Shown here: positions 42,023 through 48,541 of the stretch, piece by piece
How positions within the stretch are numbered: position 1 is the first letter of the stretch
How the letters are laid out: every line of letters begins with the position of its first letter
NCBI GenBank assembly: GCA_021044545.1
Contig: CP087990.1
Span: forward strand, 372,001 to 436,000
Source: Comamonadaceae bacterium M7527
Lineage (GTDB): Bacteria; Pseudomonadota; Gammaproteobacteria; Burkholderiales; Burkholderiaceae_C
Reading direction: 5' to 3'
DNA: 64,000 nucleotides
Notes under the pieces: generated by a model
Databases searched by the model: none
Told to the model about the DNA's origin: nothing
The model's input: the letters and a program-made list of their open reading frames with translations, nothing else
Program-made: the position numbers and the translations under genes

Positions 42023-42303
42023 ATTTAAAAAGCCTTTTCCTGTTAATAATCAACAGGTTGGAGTATATCGCAGCGGCATGAAAGCAATGGGCCGTGCATG
42101 CAAAACCAAAACCGCCACCATTGCCCGCGAGTGCTGATGGCGCAGGTGCCGGCCCTACGGGGTGTAAGCGTTGTGGGGGCAGGGTGCGCCATTCACACCG
42201 GCGTCTGAATGGCTGTTTTTGGTACTCACACGCAGGGCTGGGCAAGCACAGCATGGGGAGTCTTGCGCAAGAGTGTCCAAGTTGTGGACACCCTGCGCGC
42301 CGC
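42023..42303. other. Intergenic region without a supported gene
   Basis: The 281-bp stretch between the ZIP transporter and the YadA-like gene has only short overlapping frames with no recognisable protein. It contains the candidate terminator of the YadA-like gene and the ZIP promoter. Confidence 0.6.
42273..42291 (-). terminator. Hairpin downstream of the YadA-like gene
   Basis: GTGTCCA and TGGACAC form a 7-bp stem with an AGTTG loop just after the stop codon of the YadA-like gene. The following run of T residues is weak. Confidence 0.45.
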
Positions 42304-43449
42304 TTACTTGCTGGCCAGCTTTTCTACCTGGGCCATGAGTGCCGCCATGCGCTGCTTGAGTTCGGCATTCTCTGCGGCTTGGGCGGCCTTTTCTGCCGCC
42401 TGCTGCCGCTTGAGTTCATCAAACGCTGCCGCTTGCACCCGTAGCTGGTCTTGCAACACCACCACTTGCTGGCCCTGATCTGGTATGCTTCGGTTAGAGC
42501 CACCCCATGAGTAGCTAAAACCTGCGCCCACTGTGGCCTTGCCGTTGCTGCCGGTTGCCGCTGCCACCTTGAAGGTGGTATTGGCGCTGAGGCGGTGCTG
42601 AAAGCCAATGGCCAATGCGTTCTTGCCGCTGTATGCGCCTACACCTGCCGTAAAGCCACTGTCGGCACCAGCTGGTAGGGCTGGCATGCTGGCCATGGCG
42701 GTGACGTTGGCAATGCCTTGGGTGTTGCCGTCAATGCGCTTGGTGTTGTCGGCTATGCCTTTGCTTAGGCTCTGGTCTACGCTGTCCAGCTGGCCTTCGA
42801 TGCCGTCGTCGGCGGTTGTTTCTTCTGCGTTGGCACCGGTTATCGCCCGGCTGGCGCTTAGCACCACGGTGTCGCTGTTTCTGACGTTGTTACCGCGCTT
42901 GCCGCCAAGGCCTAGGTGTTCGTTAACCTGCTTCACCATACGGCGGGTGCGGGTTGCCTTGCGTGTGACGGCTTCCACGTCTTGCTTGTTGGTGGCCACC
43001 TGGCCGTTGGCTAGTGCGTTCACCTTGGTGGTGGCGTCGGTGGCTGCCGTGTTGATGGCATCACTCTTGGCCGTATTTACTTTTTCCTGAGCGGTGGCTG
43101 CTGCTGTGTTGATGGCTGCGGTCTTGGCTGCTTCGGCTTTGGTGGTGGCATCGGTTGCGGCTGCGCTGATGGCCGCGCTCTTGGCTGATTCGTGTTGGCC
43201 TGAGCCGCTGGTCCAACTCCAGTGCCGCTGCGCGCTTGCTGATTGGCTGGGCTTTGCTGTCGGCGCCGAAGGAGCTTGCCCAGCCTCCTGTGGCTTTGCT
43301 GTTATGGCCGAAGGCGGCGTCCTTGGTTCCTGAGGCGTGTGAGTCGGGGCCAAAGTAGACGCCATACGCCTGTGCATACGCGGCGCTGCCGTAGGTGAGT
43401 GCGAGTAGTGCCGCTAGAGCGACCTGACTTAATTTACTGCGAGGTGCAT
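42304..43449 (-). CDS. YadA-like trimeric autotransporter adhesin, degenerate (two frame changes)
   Basis: The C-terminal half is intact: a coiled-coil stalk of AAISAAATDATTKAEAAKTA-type repeats, a neck, then the YadA anchor GFTAGVGAYSGKNALAIGFQ, FKVAAATGSNGKATVGAGFS and YSWGG, and a terminal coiled coil QLRVQAAAFDELKRQQAAEK. The N-terminus is in another frame: SKLSQVALAALLALTYGSAA is a signal peptide, followed by the head-type AYGVYFGPDSHASGTKDAAF and GHNSKATGGWASSFGADSKA. The joins near 43248 and near the ATG at 43447 need single-base changes. Unusually, a coiled coil follows the beta-barrel strands. It would be a small surface adhesin if intact. Confidence 0.65.
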
Positions 43450-43560
43450 TGTAATCTAAAGGTAGTTTAAAAGTACCTAATAGTTTACAAAAAACCTGAA
43501 TAAAACTACATAGTTGTAGTTATTTTTAATCCATAAAGGTTTTTGGTCGGGTGTGCTGGC

Positions 43561-44247
43561 TCAGCCCATGAGTGCCTTGCGCATGATGTTGAGTGACGCT
43601 AACAGCAACACCCATAAGGTGACGCGCTTGAACACGGCTTGGTCTATGCGGTGTTGCATGTGGGTGCCCAGTGCCAGGCCAATAAACATGGGCATTAGCA
43701 GCAGCACAGACAAGCCCAGGGCTTGCGGCGTGATCAAGCCTGAGTGCTGGTGGGCTACCCAAAACATCAGCGCACCCAAGCCAAAGCTGATGCCGGCAAT
43801 ACGTACCTGCTCGGCTTTTTCGGTGCCAATAGCCAGTAGGTAAATAATGCTGGGTGGGCCCCATGTGCCTGCAATTGCTCCAAAAAAACCGGCTACGCTG
43901 CCAGCCACGACAGCACCCAAGGTGTGGTGGCGTGGCGCCAGTGAGAGCTGCCAGCCCATCAGTTGCACCACGCTCGCAATAAAAATAACCACGCCCAGTA
44001 GCAAAAACAAGGATTGAAACGCCAACCCCTCAATGAGTTGTGCGCAGATGTAAATCATGGCCAGTGTGGTGGCTACCAGTACGCGGTATTTTTTGACGGT
44101 TTGCCAGGCGGCTTTGGGGCCTTGGCGCAAGCCTTGCCATGCGTTGCTTACTAAGGTTGGGATGACAACACTGGCAATTGCCAAGCGCGGGTCTATGAAA
44201 GTAGACATGCCTGAGACCATGATCAGTGGCAGTGCAAAGCCAGTCAT
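43561..44247 (-). CDS. TauE/SafE-family membrane protein (second copy; start uncertain)
   Basis: A sulfite-exporter-type membrane protein with about eight helices: TGFALPLIMVSGMSTFIDPR, LAIASVVIPTLVSNAWQGLR and GSVAGFFGAIAGTWGPPSII. The earliest ATG gives 228 residues but cuts off the first helix. The same frame continues upstream to about 44370 with SFGLSWALLLWAALVTVFAG and FTKG, which is family sequence, yet has no ATG, GTG or TTG. Either a rare start codon is used or a base is missing. It has no sulfonate genes next to it. Confidence 0.8.
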   Translation of the reverse strand: MTGFALPLIMVSGMSTFIDPRLAIASVVIPTLVSNAWQGLRQGPKAAWQTVKKYRVLVATTLAMIYICAQLIEGLAFQSLFLLLGVVIFIASVVQLMGWQLSLAPRHHTLGAVVAGSVAGFFGAIAGTWGPPSIIYLLAIGTEKAEQVRIAGISFGLGALMFWVAHQHSGLITPQALGLSVLLLMPMFIGLALGTHMQHRIDQAVFKRVTLWVLLLASLNIMRKALMG

Positions 44248-44372
44248 GCCTTTGGTGAAGCCCGCAAAAACAGTTACCAGCGCCGCCCATAGCAGCAGTG
44301 CCCAGGACAGGCCAAACGATAAATCAGGAATAGAGATGATGAACCTTGGTTGGTTGTAAGCAGCCGCGGATT

Positions 44373-44987
44373 CTACGGTGTATTTGTGACGCTTGAGGCC
44401 AGCGGTGCGTTAGACAAGTCCACCCGGCGAGCGCCTTCAAAGCGGCGCTGCCAGAATCGCTTGGTCATGTCTTCAATACGCACAACAGCGCCTGGCTTGG
44501 GGGCGTGTACAAATTTGCCGTCACCCACGTAAATGCCCACGTGGCTGAAGGCGCGTTTAAGCGTATTAAAAAACACCAAGTCACCGGGGCGCAGTTCGCT
44601 GTTGTCAATGGGCATGGCCGCTGCGGCTTGTTGCGAGGCGTTGCGTGGCAACACCACGCCAGAGGCTTGTTTGTAAACCGCTTGTACCAGCCCGCTGCAG
44701 TCCAGGCCCTTGCTGGTTTGGCTGCCACCCCATACATAGGGCACACCAATTAAGCCCATGGCGTTTATGGCAAGTTGCGACGACAAGGCATTGGTGCGTT
44801 CGCGCAGACTGTCGATGGGGTGTACCAGGCCTTTGGTCACCAAAAACTGGGCAATGCTGTCTGGCTCGGTTGCGTGGCTGTAGGGGGCTGCCACTGCATG
44901 GCCTACGGCGGCCCACACCAAGACCAGCGTCCATACTGGCTTTGGTAGCGCCAGGCGTGCGGTACGAAGGTGGCGGGGCGGTAGCAT
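44373..44987 (-). CDS. NlpC/P60-family (C40) cell-wall peptidase
   Basis: A 204-residue secreted peptidase with an N-terminal signal (PVWTLVLVWAAVGHAVA) and a C-terminal NlpC/P60 domain: GVPYVWGGSQTSKGLDCSGL with catalytic Cys, RPGDLVFFNTLKRAFSHVGI with catalytic His, and YVGDGKFVHAPKPGAVVRIE. These enzymes cleave peptide cross-links of peptidoglycan (gamma-D-Glu-diaminopimelate). The gene ends just before the TauE-like gene. Confidence 0.92.
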   Translation of the reverse strand: MLPPRHLRTARLALPKPVWTLVLVWAAVGHAVAAPYSHATEPDSIAQFLVTKGLVHPIDSLRERTNALSSQLAINAMGLIGVPYVWGGSQTSKGLDCSGLVQAVYKQASGVVLPRNASQQAAAAMPIDNSELRPGDLVFFNTLKRAFSHVGIYVGDGKFVHAPKPGAVVRIEDMTKRFWQRRFEGARRVDLSNAPLASSVTNTP

Positions 44988-45159
44988 GCGCGCAGCATAT
45001 ACGAAATATCTTTATTTTTTCAATTAAATCAGCCATGTAAAAAATATTTTTAATGTGCTACGCCACTAGTTGGCTGATAAATGTGGACGCATAACGTTTT
45101 GTGTGCGGCTGAAGTGCCCCACAATGGCAGCCGTGTACAAACATGTTTAAGGGTTTTCC

Positions 45160-45795
45160 GTGTTACTTGATGCTTTGCAATGCCAGTTGGTTTTGGTTGA
45201 CTACCAAACGCGCTTGATGCCCGCTATTCACGACCACCAACGCGTATTGCAAAAAGCCGCCTTGGTGGCTGGTGCGGCACGCTTGCTGGGTGTGCCTGTG
45301 TGGGCTACCACCCAGTCTGCAGACAAGCTGGGCGGTGTTGTTCCACAACTCAGCGGGTTTGCTGGCAATGCCTTGGACAAGTGGTCTTTTGATGCGTGCC
45401 AGGATGGCTTGCTGGACAGGCTGATGCCAGCTGCCCCTGCGCATGATGCGCCCAGAGGCGGCAATGCGCGCAGCATGCCCAAGCATTTGCGCAAGGCCAA
45501 GGAAGAGCCCGAACAGGCCGCGCCGCGCCAGGTCATTGTGTTGGCAGGCGTTGAAGCCCATGTGTGTTTGCTGCAAACCGCGCTGGGGCTGATAGAGCAA
45601 GAGCTGGACGTATGGGTGGTGAGTGACGCCAGCGGTTCGCGCCGCGAGCGGGACTGCGACGCTGCGTTTGACCGCCTGGCGGGTAATGGCGTGGAGTTGG
45701 TGACGGCTGAGATGGTGGCGTTTGAGTGGTTGGGCGCAGCTGATCACCCGCAATTTGAGCAAGTGCTGGAGCTGATCAAGCGCCACACCGTCTAG
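45160..45795 (+). CDS. Isochorismatase-like cysteine hydrolase
   Basis: A 211-residue protein starting at GTG. It has the catalytic triad of the isochorismatase-like superfamily: Asp in LVLVDYQTRLMPAI, Lys in ALDKWSFDAC and Cys in VLAGVEAHVCLLQTALGL, followed by a non-prolyl cis-peptide region. A basic, Pro-rich insert (PAAPAHDAPRGGNARSMPKH) of about 30 residues in the middle is unusual for the family. It belongs to the YcaC-like branch; the substrate is unknown. Confidence 0.85.
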   Translation: MLLDALQCQLVLVDYQTRLMPAIHDHQRVLQKAALVAGAARLLGVPVWATTQSADKLGGVVPQLSGFAGNALDKWSFDACQDGLLDRLMPAAPAHDAPRGGNARSMPKHLRKAKEEPEQAAPRQVIVLAGVEAHVCLLQTALGLIEQELDVWVVSDASGSRRERDCDAAFDRLAGNGVELVTAEMVAFEWLGAADHPQFEQVLELIKRHTV

Positions 45796-45839
45796 CGCGT
45801 GTCGGCGCTGCAAATGCGTCAGGATGTCGAAAGCCTGTT

Positions 45840-45855
45840 ATTCATAATTATGAAT
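45840..45855. promoter_or_regulatory. Perfect 16-bp palindrome upstream of prpE
   Basis: ATTCATAATTATGAAT is a perfect inverted repeat located 45 bp before the prpE start. It is a good candidate operator for a dimeric regulator. Which one is unknown. Confidence 0.6.
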
Positions 45856-45900
45856 TCAGGTAGCCGCACATGCTGCGGCTCCAAATAAGGAGACACAGCC

Positions 45901-47799
45901 ATGAGCAAGCGTTTTGATGCGGTTTACCGCCAGTCTATAGACCAGCCCGACGAGTTTTGGCGCGAGCAAGCGCAGCTTGTGGACTGGGCCAAGCCCTTTG
46001 ACGAGGTTTGTGATTACACCCAGCCACCGTTTGCCAAGTGGTTTGTGGGCGGGCAAATCAACCTGTGTCACAACGCGGTTGACCGGCATGCTGCGACGCG
46101 TCCGGATGCCAATGCCCTGATTTTTGTATCAACAGAGACCAACGTAGAAGTCACTTACACCTTTAAAGAGCTATTGGCTGAGGTGCAGGTTATGGCTGCG
46201 GTGCTCAAGGCGCAGGGCGTTAAAAAAGGCGACCGCGTGCTGATTTACATGCCCATGATTGCGCAAGCGGCCACTGCCATGCTGGCCTGTGCGCGCATTG
46301 GTGCAATTCACTCGGTTGTTTTTGGTGGTTTTGCCAGCGTGAGTTTGGCCAGTCGCATTGACGACTGCACGCCCACGGTGGTGGTCAGCGCCGATGCCGG
46401 TTCTCGTGGTGGCAAAGTGGTGCCTTACAAGCCGCTACTCGATGAGGCGCTGGCGCTGGCCACTCACAAGCCTGCGGCTGTGTTGATGGTGAACCGCGGT
46501 TTGGCGGCCATGCCTTTGCAAGCTGGGCGCGATGTGGACTACAACAGCGTTGCTGCGCAGCACGCTGGCGCCCAGGTGCCTTGCGAGCCCATGGCCTCAA
46601 CCGACCCCAGTTACATTTTGTACACCAGCGGCACCACAGGCAAACCCAAGGGCGTGCAGCGAGACACCGGTGGCTACGCAGTGGCCTTGGCCGCCAGCAT
46701 GAAGCACATTTACATGGGCCAGCCTGGTGAGACTTACTTCTCTACCAGTGACATCGGCTGGGTAGTGGGGCACTCGTACATTGTGTACGGCCCACTCATT
46801 GCCGGCATGGCCACCATCATGTACGAGGGCTTGCCCATTCGGCCAGACGCGGGTATTTGGTGGCAGCTGGTTGAGAAGTACAAGGTGTCTGTGATGTTCA
46901 GCGCGCCAACCGCGGTGCGCGTGCTCAAGAAATACGACTCGTCGTTTATCAAAAATGCCGATTTGTCCAGTTTGAAAGCCCTGTTTTTAGCGGGTGAGCC
47001 GCTTGATGCGCCGACCGCGCAGTGGATATCGGATGAGCTGGGCAAGCCCATTATTGACAACTACTGGCAAACCGAAACCGGCTGGCCCATTTTGAGTTTG
47101 GCCAATGGCATTGAGCCGTTGCCCAGCAAGTTTGGCAGCCCTGGCTTGCCTATGTACGGCTACAACGTCCAAATCATTGATGACAGCACCGGGGCCAATC
47201 TGACAGAGCCCAATGCCAAAGGTGTTGTAGCGATTGAGGGGCCTTTGCCACCGGGTTGCATGCAAACCGTGTGGGGCGATGACAAGCGCTTTGTGGATAC
47301 CTACTGGAGCAGCATTCCCGGGCGCTTGGTGTACAGCACTTTTGACTGGGGCATACGCGATGAAGATGGCTACTTTTTCATATTGGGTCGCACAGACGAT
47401 GTGATCAACGTGGCCGGTCACCGCTTGGGTACGCGCGAGATTGAAGAGAGCATTGCCAGCCACAGCGCCGTGATGGAAGTGGCTGTGGTGGGCGTGGCAG
47501 ACCAGCTTAAAGGCCAGGTGGCCATGGCGTTTGCCGTGCTGAAAGATGCCAGCGCGTACGACAGCGATGAGGCCAGGCTCAAGTTGGAGGGCGAGCTCAT
47601 GAAGGTTGTGGACGGCCAATTGGGCGCCGTGGCCAGACCTGCGCGCATTCGCTTTGTGTCGTTACTACCCAAAACACGCAGTGGCAAATTGCTGCGTCGT
47701 GCCATACAAGCGGTGTGTGAGCACCGCGATGCAGGGGACTTGACCACCATGGACGACCCCAGCGCACTGGCCAGTATCAAGGCCCTGGTGCAAGCCTAG
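45901..47799 (+). CDS. prpE: Propionyl-CoA synthetase
   Basis: A 632-residue acyl-CoA synthetase of the ANL superfamily. The N-terminal ACAS_N region is FDAVYRQSIDQPDEFWREQA. Then come the P-loop YTSGTTGKPKGVQRDTGGYA, the SDIGWVVGHSYIVYGPLIAG segment, the DNYWQTETGWPI motif, GRTDDVINVAGHRLGTREIE and the acyl-adenylating lysine in TRSGKLLRRAI. Length and the VQRDTGG sequence mark propionate- rather than acetate-specific synthetases. It activates propionate for the methylcitrate route or for acetate use; no prp genes are adjacent. Confidence 0.95.
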   Translation: MSKRFDAVYRQSIDQPDEFWREQAQLVDWAKPFDEVCDYTQPPFAKWFVGGQINLCHNAVDRHAATRPDANALIFVSTETNVEVTYTFKELLAEVQVMAAVLKAQGVKKGDRVLIYMPMIAQAATAMLACARIGAIHSVVFGGFASVSLASRIDDCTPTVVVSADAGSRGGKVVPYKPLLDEALALATHKPAAVLMVNRGLAAMPLQAGRDVDYNSVAAQHAGAQVPCEPMASTDPSYILYTSGTTGKPKGVQRDTGGYAVALAASMKHIYMGQPGETYFSTSDIGWVVGHSYIVYGPLIAGMATIMYEGLPIRPDAGIWWQLVEKYKVSVMFSAPTAVRVLKKYDSSFIKNADLSSLKALFLAGEPLDAPTAQWISDELGKPIIDNYWQTETGWPILSLANGIEPLPSKFGSPGLPMYGYNVQIIDDSTGANLTEPNAKGVVAIEGPLPPGCMQTVWGDDKRFVDTYWSSIPGRLVYSTFDWGIRDEDGYFFILGRTDDVINVAGHRLGTREIEESIASHSAVMEVAVVGVADQLKGQVAMAFAVLKDASAYDSDEARLKLEGELMKVVDGQLGAVARPARIRFVSLLPKTRSGKLLRRAIQAVCEHRDAGDLTTMDDPSALASIKALVQA

Positions 47800-47872
47800 A
47801 CGCGTTTGATTGGTTTGTTATGTGACCATGCGTGATTGGCCCAGGTGTTGAGCACTTGGTCTGTGAGTACTA

Positions 47873-47896
47873 GAATATGGCTAGTCCAATATATTC
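47873..47896. promoter_or_regulatory. Inverted repeat GAATAT-N12-ATATTC, candidate ArsR operator
   Basis: GAATAT (47873-47878) and ATATTC (47891-47896) are perfect inverted half sites eleven bases before the ArsR-type gene start. AT-rich ATAT/ATAT inverted repeats are typical of SoxR/BigR/SqrR-type ArsR proteins, suggesting autoregulation. Confidence 0.6.
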
Positions 47897-47906
47897 GAGT
47901 TCGCGC

Positions 47907-48314
47907 ATGAATGAACATAACCAAGAGCCTGTTAACGACAGCGACCAAGCGGCTGGCGATGCCGCTTTGGTGGGGCCCATGGTTGCTCATGATGCACCTG
48001 ACGGTGACCGCGTGTTTGAGTTGGCCGCCGAGCTGTTCAGCGTATTGGCCACGCCTATGCGGTTGCGCATTTTGAGTGCCTTGTGCAATTGCGAAAAGTC
48101 TGTCAGTCAGCTGCTTGGCGAAATCAAAACCACACAGCCCAACCTGTCGCAACATCTCAATGTGCTTTACCGCTGCGGCGTGCTTGCCAAACGCAAGCTG
48201 GGCACGCAGGTGATTTACCGCGTTCAAAGTCAGCAAGCGGTCACGCTGTGCCGGTCCGTTTGTACGCAAATTGCCATTGATATTGACGAGCCGCAAAAGC
48301 CCGACGTCATTTAG
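47907..48314 (+). CDS. ArsR-family transcriptional regulator (SoxR/BigR-like, thiol-rich)
   Basis: A 135-residue winged-helix repressor. The HTH region is FELAAELFSVLATPMRLRIL through SVSQLLGEIKTTQPNLSQHL and NVLYRCGVLAKRKLGTQVIY. Cysteines lie in CNCEKS near residue 60, in YRCG, and in CRSVC near the C-terminus. Paired cysteines in the alpha2/alpha5 positions are how BigR, SqrR and SoxR sense sulfide or persulfide, so a sulfur-responsive role is plausible, especially as the window encodes a sulfide dehydrogenase. The start at 47907 is preferred because the upstream ATG would overlap the operator-like repeat. Confidence 0.85.
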   Translation: MNEHNQEPVNDSDQAAGDAALVGPMVAHDAPDGDRVFELAAELFSVLATPMRLRILSALCNCEKSVSQLLGEIKTTQPNLSQHLNVLYRCGVLAKRKLGTQVIYRVQSQQAVTLCRSVCTQIAIDIDEPQKPDVI

Positions 48315-48541
48315 CGCCTGGCGCCCAGGCTCATGGCTCATGGCGAAACCTCGTGTTAATTGTCAGGTGTTCGCGAATTAGCGGCGCCAAATGCCATGTT
48401 TTGCCATATCGGTGGCACAATAGCGCCTGCACACCGACCCTTCCTTGTCACCGTCGCATCCGCTAACCGGTCCAGCCGTGTCGCGGGAGGTTTTTTTACC
48501 CAACTAATGTTTTCTTCAGGAAAACGGAGGTCAGCGAAACA

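Noticed and set aside
42094..42444. 116-residue plus-strand frame overlapping the YadA-like gene end
   Set aside because: No family match, no ribosome site, and it overlaps the conserved anchor-end coding sequence.
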